From an uncultured Methanoregula sp. (GTDB taxonomy: Archaea > Halobacteriota > Methanomicrobia > Methanomicrobiales > Methanospirillaceae): a DNA stretch of 64,000 nt. The number at the start of each line of letters is the position of its first letter. Position 1 is the first letter of the stretch. This document shows, in pieces, positions 28,631 to 37,627 of this stretch. Both the position numbers and the translations under genes were made by a program. Where the stretch lies: NCBI RefSeq assembly GCF_963662735.1, contig NZ_OY759744.1:1530153-1594152 (forward strand), given 5' to 3'. The notes under the pieces were generated by a model. It did no database searches, was not told where the DNA came from, and was given only the letters and a program-made list of their open reading frames with translations.

Positions 28631-29128
28631 ATGGGAACATTAGGCAGAAAAATTGTTGATACTGATGTCAAGGATCTCGTGAACCTGCTCAACAAGGCAT
28701 ATTCCGACGAGTGGCTTGCCTACTACCAGTACTGGATAGGATCGAAAATTGTCAAGGGGCCAAACAAGGAAGCGGTCATCGCCGAACTCACGCTCCACGC
28801 AACTGAGGAACTCGCCCATGCAACACTCCTTACAACGCGGATTATCCAGCTCGGCGGCACACCGGTCACCAATCCCCAGCAGTGGTTCAAGCTGACCAAC
28901 TGCGGGTATGAGGCCCCGGACGATCCGTTCATCGTGAAAGTCCTTGAACAGAATATCAAGGGTGAACAATGTGCGATCAAGACGTACAATGCTCTCATGA
29001 AAAAGACACGGGACAAAGACCCGGTCACGTATAATATGCTCCTCACCATCCTCTCGCAGGAAGTGGAGCACGAAGAGGATCTCCAGGCCCTTCTTGAGGA
29101 TGTCGAGATCATCATGAAGAACAAGTGA
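28631..29128 (+). CDS. Ferritin-like di-iron protein
   Basis: A 165-residue four-helix protein of the ferritin-like/Dps-like superfamily. It has iron-ligand patterns typical of the fold: SDEWLAYYQYW, HATEELAHA, EQNIKGEQCAI and LSQEVEHEEDL. Such proteins store iron or act against oxidants. GGAG lies 7 bases upstream of the ATG at 28631, which I prefer to an upstream TTG. It begins a run of same-strand redox genes. Confidence 0.88.
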   Translation: MGTLGRKIVDTDVKDLVNLLNKAYSDEWLAYYQYWIGSKIVKGPNKEAVIAELTLHATEELAHATLLTTRIIQLGGTPVTNPQQWFKLTNCGYEAPDDPFIVKVLEQNIKGEQCAIKTYNALMKKTRDKDPVTYNMLLTILSQEVEHEEDLQALLEDVEIIMKNK

Positions 29129-29180
29129 CGGGATTTCCCGTCTCCTTTTTTTACAATCTCCAGCTTTCACTATCCCCGGG

Positions 29181-29189
29181 TATAAATAG
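29181..29189 (+). promoter_or_regulatory. Probable TATA box of the glutaredoxin gene group
   Basis: TATAAATAG sits about 50 bases upstream of the glutaredoxin start and after the end of the ferritin-like gene. It is a near-ideal archaeal TATA element, suggesting a separate promoter for the thiol genes. Confidence 0.6.
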
Positions 29190-29232
29190 TATCTGCCGCA
29201 ATTTCCTTTCAGTTACGGATAGTGGTATTTTC

Positions 29233-29514
29233 ATGGCAGCAGAACATGTAAACGGGAAGAACAGGGGAACGATCATGCTGTACGCGCTTTCCACCTGCGG
29301 ATGGTGCGGCAAGACCAAGGAACTGTTACGGCAACTGGGAATAGAATTCAGTTTTGTGTATGTCGACCTGCTGGAAGGCAGCGAGCAGGACGATGCCATG
29401 AATGCGGTTGAGAAATGGAACCCGAGCGGTTCGTTCCCGACCCTTGTCATCAACAACAAAAAAGCGATTATCGGATTCCGGGAACAGGAAATCCGGGAGG
29501 CATTGGGTGCATGA
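29233..29514 (+). CDS. Glutaredoxin-family thiol protein
   Basis: A 93-residue thioredoxin-fold protein. The active site is CGWC ([13 protein letters not shown]) and the cis-proline is in [11 protein letters not shown]. The ATG at 29233 is chosen because the conserved fold begins soon after it. The stop codon overlaps the start of the next gene (ATGA), so it is co-translated with the ferredoxin:disulfide reductase, its most likely electron donor. Confidence 0.88.
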   Translation: MAAEHVNGKNRGTIMLYALSTCGWCGKTKELLRQLGIEFSFVYVDLLEGSEQDDAMNAVEKWNPSGSFPTLVINNKKAIIGFREQEIREALGA

Positions 29515-30026
29515 ACCTGCCGATCATCAGCGAGACCGATGTTGAACGGGTTTACCTTTCCCTCAAAAAAGAGGCCGGGGATGGAGGTTACCGCTTTAAC
29601 CCGGATCCGGAATTCACCAAGAATCTTATCCGTGGTCTCCTGAAAAACGAGCAGCGATACGGGTACCGGGCATGTCCCTGCCGTCTTGCTTCCGGTAAGA
29701 AAGAAGATGATCTCGATATCATCTGCCCCTGTGACTACCGTGATCCCGATATCGCTGCTTACGGTGCCTGCTATTGTGCACTCTATGTGAACGATGCAAT
29801 CTCCCGTGGGGCCAAACAGGTGGCACCGGTTCCGGAACGGCGCCCACCCCGTTCGGAGCGCAAACAGCGGGCTGTTGTCAAAACGGTTGCCGTGAGCCCG
29901 GGGACGCCCTTTTCCCTGCCGGTCTGGCGCTGCAAGGTGTGCGGATATCTCTGCGCCCGCGAACAACCCCCTGATATCTGCCCGATCTGCAAGGTAACCA
30001 AGGACCGCTTCGAGCGGTTCGCATAA
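29511..30026 (+). CDS. Ferredoxin:disulfide (thioredoxin) reductase catalytic subunit with rubredoxin domain
   Basis: A 171-residue fusion. The first 105 residues are the catalytic chain of ferredoxin:thioredoxin reductase, with the motifs CPC, CPC and a third motif CYC where plant-type enzymes have CHC; these hold a 4Fe-4S cluster and the redox disulfide. The C-terminus is a rubredoxin-like knuckle pair ([10 protein letters not shown] and CPICK). This layout is known from methanogen ferredoxin:disulfide reductases. It overlaps the glutaredoxin gene by 4 bases, so the pair probably passes electrons from ferredoxin to protein thiols. Confidence 0.9.
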   Translation: MNLPIISETDVERVYLSLKKEAGDGGYRFNPDPEFTKNLIRGLLKNEQRYGYRACPCRLASGKKEDDLDIICPCDYRDPDIAAYGACYCALYVNDAISRGAKQVAPVPERRPPRSERKQRAVVKTVAVSPGTPFSLPVWRCKVCGYLCAREQPPDICPICKVTKDRFERFA

Positions 30027-30090
30027 CTCTCTTTTTTGCTTGCGGTCCAATAACGAATGCTCAAATATTGGCCGGATAAATTCTACTGGT

Positions 30091-30429
30091 ATGGCAGGTA
30101 CCGTCCATCTTGAAGTTGTCGGCCTAAAAACCTCGGAGTGCTCCCCTTTTCCCTGTGACGAGAACCGCACCTGCGGATTATCCGGGTGTCTGCATTCGGG
30201 AAAACTCATCGATGCGTTTAATGAACTAAAGAACGTTCTTGCGGAAACCTACGGTGACCGTGTTGACTTCAAACTCACGCTTATCGATGACGGGACTCCC
30301 GAATATATCCGCACGATCATAGAACGGGACTTCCCCCCGATTCCCATGGTTCTCGTAAACGGGAAGGTGACTACGATCGGGCGTATCACTCTTGACCGGA
30401 TCAAAAAAGAGATTGAGAAAGAATTGTAA
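30091..30429 (+). CDS. Cysteine-rich thioredoxin-fold protein
   Basis: A 112-residue protein with four cysteines near the N-terminus (CSPFPCDENRTCGLSGC) and a cis-proline-like segment PPIPMVLVNGKVT, as in thioredoxin-fold proteins. It follows the reductase gene by 64 bases on the same strand. The ATG at 30091 gives a clean fold start. It may be another thiol client or an iron-sulfur carrier; the family is not recognised. Confidence 0.7.
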   Translation: MAGTVHLEVVGLKTSECSPFPCDENRTCGLSGCLHSGKLIDAFNELKNVLAETYGDRVDFKLTLIDDGTPEYIRTIIERDFPPIPMVLVNGKVTTIGRITLDRIKKEIEKEL

Positions 30430-30990
30430 TCCGGGGTCCATTCACATCCTGTTTTTCCACCTTTTTGCAAACCATCTAAAAACTGATGGTAAATTCCCTA
30501 TTTCTCTTTAATAAGGCCATGTCCTGTCATATCCTCTCCAGGTGTCAGAATCGGCATCCGGGTTTTTCTCCATGGAAATAATTTCTAACCCCCATGGCAT
30601 CGCTTCACCGGATTCCCGGCAGGGTATCCCTGAGCGCGCAGGTACCTGAAACTTCCGGTTTTTCTCATAAAACCTCCAGAATAACCATCAAATCTGTATT
30701 TTTCATTTTTGATGAGCGGCGATACTTCATAATCCCAAAAAAATAAAAAAAAATTCGCGTTTTCCGGTTTCAGTGGTCACATTAATATATATGGTTAAAA
30801 AAATAACCGTGTTAAATTAACATCCCCGATGATCTCAATGTCATTCCGCAAAACAATTCAGGTTTTTTTATTGGTCAACATCCCCGGATGCCGCCTTATG
30901 GAATTCCCCTCCTTTGCACACTCCCTGTTAACCGGCACAATAATTTTCCCGGGTGTGTACACCAATACCCATGCCCGGAGGACGAACTAA
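30430..30990. other. Long leader region before the complex I-like operon
   Basis: No convincing gene. It holds an AT-rich core with a TATA-like TAATATATATGG (30783-30794) and two inverted repeats (see separate entry), then about 170 bases of possible 5' leader. A 53-codon open frame (30829-30990) ends exactly at the next start codon, but it has no ribosome-binding site and no coding signature. Confidence 0.6.
30783..30821 (+). promoter_or_regulatory. Promoter with two inverted repeats upstream of the complex I-like operon
   Basis: A TATA-like AT run at 30783-30792 is followed by GGTTA-N6-TAACC (30793-30808) and GTTAA-A-TTAAC (30811-30821). Both repeats sit where a repressor would block a transcription start about 25 bases after the TATA box. 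Confidence 0.5.
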
Positions 30991-32934
30991 ATGGGACCGG
31001 AACTGTTCATCCTCGCATTGTTCCTCCTCCTGCTCGGGATTGTTCTTCCAGTAGCAGCCGCAGGTAAGGATCGCCGGATTGTCCGGACCTCGTCACTCCT
31101 GTGCACGATTGCGGCTTCTGCAGTGCTCATCGTCCTCTCGCTTGTTGTCCTCATCACCCCCCCGGGGTTTTCCTGGACTGCTTACCAGCCGTTTGAGTTC
31201 TTCTCCATTGCGTTCGTGATCGATCGCCTTGCTGCGTTTTTCCTTCTCATCATCGCTGTTGTATCTCTCTGCGTTGCGGTGTATTCGGGTGAATATATCG
31301 AACACCTTGACGGGCGGTCCCGCAGGAACCTGCTTTGTTCCTGTGCCAATCTCTTCATCCTCTCCATGGTACTGGTTGTTGGATCGGCGAACACCCTCTC
31401 ATTCCTCTTCTTCTGGGAACTGATGGCGGCCAGTTCCTTCCTCCTCGTCATGTACGAGTATACCTCTCCCGAAACGAGAAAGGCAGGGCTCTTCTATTTT
31501 GTAATGACCCAGCTCTCCACCCTGTTCGTGCTCCTTGGGATTATTATGCTCGCTACCGGGACCGGTTCATTTGCGTTCACCCTTGCCCAGCCGCCCGCTT
31601 CGCCACTTATCATTGCTGCATTTCTCTGCCTCTTCCTTGGCTTTTCCATAAAAGCCGGCATCATCCCGTTCCACAAGTGGCTCCCCTATGCCCACCCGGC
31701 AAGCCCGACACCGATCTCCGCCCTTATGTCCGGTGTGATGCTCAAGATTGCAGTGTACGGGCTCATCCGTTTCCTGCTGTATGTGTTCACCCCGGATCTC
31801 TGGGTGGGACTTCTCATCCTTGCGGCCGGTACTGCGTCTGCGGTGCTTGGGATCATCTACGCGCTCAAGGAACATGACATAAAAGCGATGCTTGCCTACA
31901 GCAGTATCGAGAATGTCGGGATCATCTTTATCGGGATTGGCCTTTCGGTGATTTTCACTTCGGTAAACCAGCCCCTGCTTGCAGAGATCAGTCTTCTCGG
32001 GGCGCTCTTCCATGCACTCAACCACGCCCTCTTCAAAAGCCTGCTCTTCCTCACATCGGGTTCGGTTGTCCATGCAACGCACACACGGGATATCGAGCAT
32101 ATGGGCGGGCTCTCCCATACGATGCCCTGGACCTCGGCTCTTTTCTTTATCGGGACTATTGCGATTGCCGCCCTCCCACCACTGAACGGGTTTGCCAGCG
32201 AGATACTGATTTATATCGCGTTCTTCTCATCAGTCTCTGCTGTTGCGCCCCTCCTTAAAGTTGTCATGTTTATCTGTCTGTCCCTGTTTGCTCTGACAAG
32301 CGCACTCTCTGCAGCCTGTTTTGTCAAAGCATTCGGATCGATCTTCCTTGCCATGCCGCGATCGAAAGAGAGTGCTGAGGCAAAGGAAGTACCGTTCCTG
32401 ATGCTGCTTGGCCCTGCAATTCTTGCTGAGACCTGCATCCTCCTTGGTCTCTTCGCCCTGCAGGTCTTTACCGCTACGGGTTTTTCGGTACCGGAGCCGG
32501 ATATGTTCCTTGTCGGGCTTCTTCTGCTCGTTATGACAGGACTTACCTGTATTGTCCTGTATTTCACGGCTTCACGGGAAGTCCGGGTGAGCGAGACATG
32601 GGGATGCGGGACGCTTTCGCAGCAGCCCTCCGCCGAATACAGCGGCCACGGTTTTTCAGAGCCTATTGATATCATCTTCTCATCCATCTACCGGACGCGG
32701 ATGAAGAACGAGCGCACGTTTTTCGACGAGAAGAACACGATATTCCGGGAAGGGACGGCTGAAATCCGGCTCCTGAAAGTGTTCGAGGAGTACCTCTACC
32801 TCCCGGTATCCCGTGCATCGTTACGGGTTGCAACTGTGGTATCCCGGTTCCAGAACGGCTGTCTTGACACCTACCTGCTCTATGTCTTCTTTGCGGTGAT
32901 CGCCATCATCGTCTACCTCGGGTGGTTTGCATGA
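30991..32934 (+). CDS. Complex I/hydrogenase-4 membrane subunit, HyfB (NuoL-like) type
   Basis: A 647-residue antiporter-like membrane subunit. Residues used for ion translocation are present: the TM5 glutamate in FFWELMAASS, the TM7 lysine in FSIKAGIIPFHKWLP and the following HPASPTPISALMSG loop. A GGAGGA site lies 9 bases before the ATG. First gene of six that overlap or nearly abut. The ion-pump machinery therefore looks functional, in contrast with the cofactor-poor soluble subunits downstream. Confidence 0.9.
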   Translation: MGPELFILALFLLLLGIVLPVAAAGKDRRIVRTSSLLCTIAASAVLIVLSLVVLITPPGFSWTAYQPFEFFSIAFVIDRLAAFFLLIIAVVSLCVAVYSGEYIEHLDGRSRRNLLCSCANLFILSMVLVVGSANTLSFLFFWELMAASSFLLVMYEYTSPETRKAGLFYFVMTQLSTLFVLLGIIMLATGTGSFAFTLAQPPASPLIIAAFLCLFLGFSIKAGIIPFHKWLPYAHPASPTPISALMSGVMLKIAVYGLIRFLLYVFTPDLWVGLLILAAGTASAVLGIIYALKEHDIKAMLAYSSIENVGIIFIGIGLSVIFTSVNQPLLAEISLLGALFHALNHALFKSLLFLTSGSVVHATHTRDIEHMGGLSHTMPWTSALFFIGTIAIAALPPLNGFASEILIYIAFFSSVSAVAPLLKVVMFICLSLFALTSALSAACFVKAFGSIFLAMPRSKESAEAKEVPFLMLLGPAILAETCILLGLFALQVFTATGFSVPEPDMFLVGLLLLVMTGLTCIVLYFTASREVRVSETWGCGTLSQQPSAEYSGHGFSEPIDIIFSSIYRTRMKNERTFFDEKNTIFREGTAEIRLLKVFEEYLYLPVSRASLRVATVVSRFQNGCLDTYLLYVFFAVIAIIVYLGWFA

Positions 32935-33872
32935 ACGGCATGTTTGTCCTTTACCTTGTGCTCAATACGGTTTTTGTCCTTGCCGTGGCCCCGCTTTTTG
33001 TCAGCCTGATCAAAAAAGTGAAAGCCCGGAGCCAGGGGCGGAGCGGTCCTTCGGTCTTCCAGACCTACTACACCCTTGCAAAACTCCTCAAAAAGGAAGT
33101 CATCTATTCCCCCAATTCTTCCCGGATCATGCGGGTCACTCCTCTTGTCAACATGGCAGCCATCCTTGTTGCAGCTCTTTTTGTACCGCTCGTCTTCGTA
33201 CCCGAACCCCTGGGGGGTATCGGGAACATCATCCTCTTCCTCTACCTGTTAGCCCTTGCCAAATTTTTTATGGCCCTTGCCGGACTCGATGCAGGAAGTT
33301 CCTTTGGCGGGATGGGCAGCTCCCGCGAGATGAGCATCTCCGCCATTATCGAACCCACGACCATTATTGTCTTTGCTGCGCTGGTTTTCGTATTCGGGTC
33401 TCTCAACATCTTCGACATGTTCTCGAAGTCTGCAGCTGCCGGAACACTCAACACCCCAATCCTCATCCTCCTTGGAATCTCGCTCTTTATCATCCTCGTT
33501 GTCGAAACCTCCCGCATACCGGTCGACAACCCGGAGACCCATCTCGAACTTACCATGATCCACGAGGGAATGATTCTTGAACAGTCCGGCAGGAATCTTG
33601 CCCTCATGGAACTCTCGTCGGCGATCAAGCTGACGCTCCTTATGGCACTCCTCCTCAACCTGGTTGTGCCGTTCGGCCTTATGACCACGTTCACCCTTGC
33701 CGGCCTGGCGGCAGCAGCCATCCTTTTTGTTGTAAAAGGCAGCATCCTTGCAGGAATCATCGGGCTCTTTGAATCATCGACGGCGAAGATGCGGTTCTTC
33801 CGGCTTCCGAGCCTCTTTGCCATGGCGTTTTTCTTCTCGACCCTGATCATCATCATCGAGGTATTCGCATGA
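32931..33872 (+). CDS. Complex I/hydrogenase-4 membrane subunit, HyfC (NuoH-like) type
   Basis: A 313-residue NuoH/HycD-type subunit, which connects the soluble module to the membrane arm. It has the conserved ETSRIPVDNPETHLELTMIH loop with its acidic residues. I start it at the ATG at 32931 (MNGMFVLYLV), which overlaps the previous gene by 4 bases (ATGA); a GTG at 32922 would add three residues. Confidence 0.92.
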   Translation: MNGMFVLYLVLNTVFVLAVAPLFVSLIKKVKARSQGRSGPSVFQTYYTLAKLLKKEVIYSPNSSRIMRVTPLVNMAAILVAALFVPLVFVPEPLGGIGNIILFLYLLALAKFFMALAGLDAGSSFGGMGSSREMSISAIIEPTTIIVFAALVFVFGSLNIFDMFSKSAAAGTLNTPILILLGISLFIILVVETSRIPVDNPETHLELTMIHEGMILEQSGRNLALMELSSAIKLTLLMALLLNLVVPFGLMTTFTLAGLAAAAILFVVKGSILAGIIGLFESSTAKMRFFRLPSLFAMAFFFSTLIIIIEVFA

Positions 33873-34558
33873 TCGATATTACGCTCGCCGAGGCACTCAT
33901 CAAGATCCTGTTTGTCATCGTGATCATTACAGCGGCCTACATCATCTCGACCCGCAACCTCCTCTCGCTTGTCTCCGTGTACGCAATCCAGTCACTGACA
34001 CTTGTTCTGCTTGCCCTTGTCCTCGCCCTCTATACGCCCAATGGTGCTTCCATCCTGATCGCAATTGCCGCGATCACCTTTGCAAGCAAGGTGCTCATCA
34101 TCCCCTACTTCATCGCAACCATCCAGGAGAAGGTCAGGATCCGCCGGGACATTGAATTCCATTTCCTGAGCCCGACAACCTCCCTGATCATCTCGATGGC
34201 GCTGATGCTCGTCATCTACCTGGCCCTCTCGAAGATCCTCCCCGTGACACCGGTGCGGCTCCTCTTCTTCGGTGCGGTTCTTGGCATTTCGCTGATGCTC
34301 ATGGGCATGATGGTGACATTCTCGCGGAAACGGGCGATCACCAAGGTGCTTGGCTACCTCACCATGGAAAACGGCGTCCTGCTCTTCGGGATGTTTGTCA
34401 CTGAGCTGCCCTTTATCATCGAGTTCCTGATCATCATCGACCTGATCATCGTCGTGCTCCTGACAACGATCCTCACGGTCGGAATTGACTCCACGCTCGA
34501 GGATTATCACAAGAGGCTGCACCGCTTCCATCTCTGGGAAGAGGAGGAGACCCCATGA
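33869..34558 (+). CDS. Complex I/hydrogenase-4 membrane subunit, HyfE (NuoK-like) type
   Basis: A 229-residue multi-pass membrane protein of the HyfE type, whose N-terminal part resembles NuoK. About seven hydrophobic segments are visible, with a basic loop (QEKVRIRRDIE) near residue 90. The start overlaps HyfC by 4 bases and the stop overlaps HyfF by 4 bases. Confidence 0.88.
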   Translation: MIDITLAEALIKILFVIVIITAAYIISTRNLLSLVSVYAIQSLTLVLLALVLALYTPNGASILIAIAAITFASKVLIIPYFIATIQEKVRIRRDIEFHFLSPTTSLIISMALMLVIYLALSKILPVTPVRLLFFGAVLGISLMLMGMMVTFSRKRAITKVLGYLTMENGVLLFGMFVTELPFIIEFLIIIDLIIVVLLTTILTVGIDSTLEDYHKRLHRFHLWEEEETP

Positions 34559-36036
34559 TCCTGATCGCATTTATTGCCTGCACGGCTGCAGCGCTCCTGC
34601 TTATCGCCATCAGCCACACTGCCAACCGCATGAACCTTGTCTGCGCAGCGCAGGCAGTCCTCTTTACCCTCATCACGGTATTCGTCCTCCTGTTCCATGC
34701 AGTGCCGGTCTCCTCGTTCCTGGTCGGCAACCAGTTCTTCTTTATCGATCATCTCGGCATCTTTGAAATCCTTATAACTTCGGTCATCTTCAGCCTGGCA
34801 GCGGTCTATGCACGAGGATATGTTGCCGGTCTCCTTGAGAGCGGCGAACTGGAAAAGGGAAGCCTCAGACTATTCTATGCTGCGTGGGTGCTCCTCCTCC
34901 TCATTATTGTCCTTGCATTCTGTTCGGACAACCTGGCCCTCTTCTGGATCTTTGCCGAACTGACAACGATCACCTCCGCGACCCTTATAGCTACCCTGTC
35001 GGCGCGGGAGAACATCGATGCCGCGATCAAGTATATTTTCGTTGCCTCGGTTGCCATGCTCTTCTCTTTTGTCGGCCTCATCTTCCTCTTCGAGACTTCA
35101 CGGTCCGTTCTCGGAACCGGAACCCTGAACTGGACCGAACTCATGCAGTCTGCCTCCACATTTCCTCAGGGTATGATGGTTGCTGCGTCGGCTCTCGTTT
35201 TCATCGGATTTGCTGCAAAATCCGGTATCTTCCCGTTCCACACCTGGCTCCCCGAGGCCCACGCAAAGGCGCCCTCCGCGGTCAGTGCAATCCTGTCCGG
35301 TGTTCTCCTGAATGTCGGTATCTACGGAATCCTCCGCATGACCGCAATCGTACACCAGAATCCTGCGATTACAACAATTACCCCGCTTATCGGGCTCTTT
35401 GGTGTCCTCACCATAGCAATTGCGGCAATCTCGATGCTCCCGCAGAAGAACCTCAAGAAGCTCATCGCGTTCTCGAGCGTCGAGAACATGGGCATCCTGC
35501 TCATCGGTATTGCAGTTGCCACCCCGCTTGCGATCTTCTGGGTACTCTTCCACATCCTGGCACATTCCCTGACAAAAGCCTCCCTCTTCTTCTCGGCGGG
35601 GATTCTCCACCGCCAGTACCGCAGCCATCTCTCGAGCGATGCGATCGACGAAATACGGGACGTCTTCCGGCTCCAGCCCCTGGCTGCATGGGGAATTATT
35701 CTCGGGGGACTTGCAATCATCGGCATGCCCCCCTTCCCCCTTTTCTGGTCCAAGTTCTTCATCCTGCTCGGGCTGGGTTCTGTATCCCCCCTGGTCCTCG
35801 CACTTGTCCTCGTGCTCCTCTTCATTGCTGCAGTGGCGCTTGGCTATTTCGTGATTACTGCCTTTACCCAGGTATCGCCGGCCGGCACTTCTTCGGATAT
35901 CGACCGCTACCTGACGCCGTTTGGCATGAAAGTGCCCATCGTCATACTCCTGTGTCTCATTCTCATCCTTGGGCTTGTCTTTACTTCCGGTGAGACTTCA
36001 TTCTTCAGCCAGATTGTACAGGAGCTGATGTTCTGA
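34555..36036 (+). CDS. Complex I/hydrogenase-4 membrane subunit, HyfF (NuoM/N-like) type
   Basis: A 493-residue second antiporter-like subunit. It keeps the TM5 glutamate (LFWIFAELTT), the TM7 lysine (FAAKSGIFPFHTWLPEAHAKAP) and a later Lys region (KKLIAFSSVENMG). It overlaps HyfE by 4 bases and its last base is the first of HyfG. With HyfB it would give the complex two antiporter-like channels. Confidence 0.92.
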   Translation: MILIAFIACTAAALLLIAISHTANRMNLVCAAQAVLFTLITVFVLLFHAVPVSSFLVGNQFFFIDHLGIFEILITSVIFSLAAVYARGYVAGLLESGELEKGSLRLFYAAWVLLLLIIVLAFCSDNLALFWIFAELTTITSATLIATLSARENIDAAIKYIFVASVAMLFSFVGLIFLFETSRSVLGTGTLNWTELMQSASTFPQGMMVAASALVFIGFAAKSGIFPFHTWLPEAHAKAPSAVSAILSGVLLNVGIYGILRMTAIVHQNPAITTITPLIGLFGVLTIAIAAISMLPQKNLKKLIAFSSVENMGILLIGIAVATPLAIFWVLFHILAHSLTKASLFFSAGILHRQYRSHLSSDAIDEIRDVFRLQPLAAWGIILGGLAIIGMPPFPLFWSKFFILLGLGSVSPLVLALVLVLLFIAAVALGYFVITAFTQVSPAGTSSDIDRYLTPFGMKVPIVILLCLILILGLVFTSGETSFFSQIVQELMF

Positions 36037-37616
36037 TGACGATGAATCCGGATGCCCGGTTTGCGGCTGCCCGCGAGATGGCAGGCTGTATCCAGGACCC
36101 TGCAAGGATTGTGAACGGATGCAGCGGGGAATATTATCTTACGGTCGGGGAAGGGGAATTCGAGACCGTGATCTCCTTCCTTTCTGCGGGCAAGTGCGTC
36201 CTTTCCGGCCTCTTCTGCGTGGAAGGGTTTGTGACCGGCTCGAAGTTCTCGCTCTTCTACGTGTTCGAGAAGAAGGCAGGGGTCCTCGTGGTCGTGCGAA
36301 ACGTGGAGGGCCGTGCCAGCTCAATCGCCCGGGTGTTTCCCTCGGCCTGCTGGTTCGAGCGCGAATGCCGGGATGGTTTTGGCGTGGAATTTGATGGATC
36401 GTTTGATGACCGGCGTCTCTTCCTGCACGAGACCTATCCCGACGGGTTTCACCCGCTGAGAAAATCCACGCGGAATATCCCTATCCAGCCAAAACAAGCG
36501 GTTGGTGCTGACGAGGAATATCCTTTCCGGAAAGTCAGTGGCGAGGGTGTATACCAGGTCCCGGTCGGACCGGTGCATGCAGGGATCATCGAGCCCGGGC
36601 ATTTCCGGTTCAGCGTGATTGGCGAGACCATCTTCAACCTCGAAATCCGCATGTTCTACAAGCACCGGGGCATCGAGAAGCTGGCGGAAGGCAAACGCCC
36701 GGAAGACTGTGTACGCATAGCCGAGGCCGTCAGCGGTGACGAGTCTGTTGCCAACGCGACTGCGTTCTGCATGGCGGTGGAACGGATTGCGGGAACCGCC
36801 GTTCCCGACCGGGCCTGGTACCTGCGTACCATTCTCCTTGAACTGGAACGGATCTGTTCGCACCTCGGGGATCAGGCCGGCATGCTCATCGACATCGCAT
36901 TCCCGCTGGGTGCAAACCAGTTCTCGGTCCTGAGGGAGGATGTATTCCGGCTGAATGCCGGCCTGACCGGCTCGCGGTTCCTGCGGGGGATGATCTGCTG
37001 CGGCGGCCTGTCCCGGGACATCAGCCCTCAGCAACTCGGGAATCTTGAGACATTTGCCCGTGAATTCCGGAAACGCTACCGGGTAGGCCTCAAGATCGTT
37101 CTTTCGACCACCTCCGTCATCGACCGGTTCGCCTCTACGGGCGTGATCCGGAAGAACCTGCTGCGCCCGCTCAATATCACGGGTCCTGCGGCCCGGGCTT
37201 CCGGGGGAAAAGTTGACGTGCGCACCGACCACCCGTATGGCATCTACGACCGTTTTGTCCCGCAACCAAAACCCCTCAATGATGGGGATGTCCTCTCGCG
37301 GTTCACGGTCAAGGCCTCCGAGATCTTTGATTCGCTGGAACTCATCGAGCGGCTGATCGCATCCCTGCCGGAAGGGCCGGTTTCCGGTGAGTTTATTGCA
37401 CGTGACGGGCATGCCCTCACGTTCGTGGAGTCTGCCCGGGGTGAGAATCTCTGTTGGGTCATGGTACGCGGCGGGACCGTAGAACGGTTCAAAGTGAGGA
37501 CAGCCTCATTCTGCAACTGGCTGGTCATTGAACACGCGGTACAGGGCAATATTGTGCCGGACTTCCCGGTCATCAACAAGAGCCTGAACCTGTCGTATGC
37601 AGGAACGGACCTGTGA
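36036..37616 (+). CDS. Large subunit, HyfG (NuoCD-like) type, lacking all NiFe cysteines
   Basis: A 526-residue protein. The first 150 residues are a NuoC-like domain and the rest a NuoD/hydrogenase large subunit. The N-terminal metal motif, normally RxCGxC, reads AVSGDES at 231-237, so S233 and E236 replace the cysteines. The C-terminal motif, normally DPCxxC, reads NLSYAG at 518-523, so S520 and G523 replace them. The surrounding helices (HRGIEKLAEGK, NATAFCMAVERIAG) are well preserved, so this is not a decayed gene. It cannot bind a NiFe site and is not a hydrogenase. It resembles the Ehr class of complex I relatives. Confidence 0.9.
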   Translation: MTMNPDARFAAAREMAGCIQDPARIVNGCSGEYYLTVGEGEFETVISFLSAGKCVLSGLFCVEGFVTGSKFSLFYVFEKKAGVLVVVRNVEGRASSIARVFPSACWFERECRDGFGVEFDGSFDDRRLFLHETYPDGFHPLRKSTRNIPIQPKQAVGADEEYPFRKVSGEGVYQVPVGPVHAGIIEPGHFRFSVIGETIFNLEIRMFYKHRGIEKLAEGKRPEDCVRIAEAVSGDESVANATAFCMAVERIAGTAVPDRAWYLRTILLELERICSHLGDQAGMLIDIAFPLGANQFSVLREDVFRLNAGLTGSRFLRGMICCGGLSRDISPQQLGNLETFAREFRKRYRVGLKIVLSTTSVIDRFASTGVIRKNLLRPLNITGPAARASGGKVDVRTDHPYGIYDRFVPQPKPLNDGDVLSRFTVKASEIFDSLELIERLIASLPEGPVSGEFIARDGHALTFVESARGENLCWVMVRGGTVERFKVRTASFCNWLVIEHAVQGNIVPDFPVINKSLNLSYAGTDL

Positions 37617-37627
37617 GGTGAGACGAT

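Noticed and set aside
30829-30990. 53-codon open frame ending at the HyfB-type start codon
   Set aside because: No ribosome-binding site, no recognisable protein and no coding bias; probably chance, though kept as a point in the leader finding.
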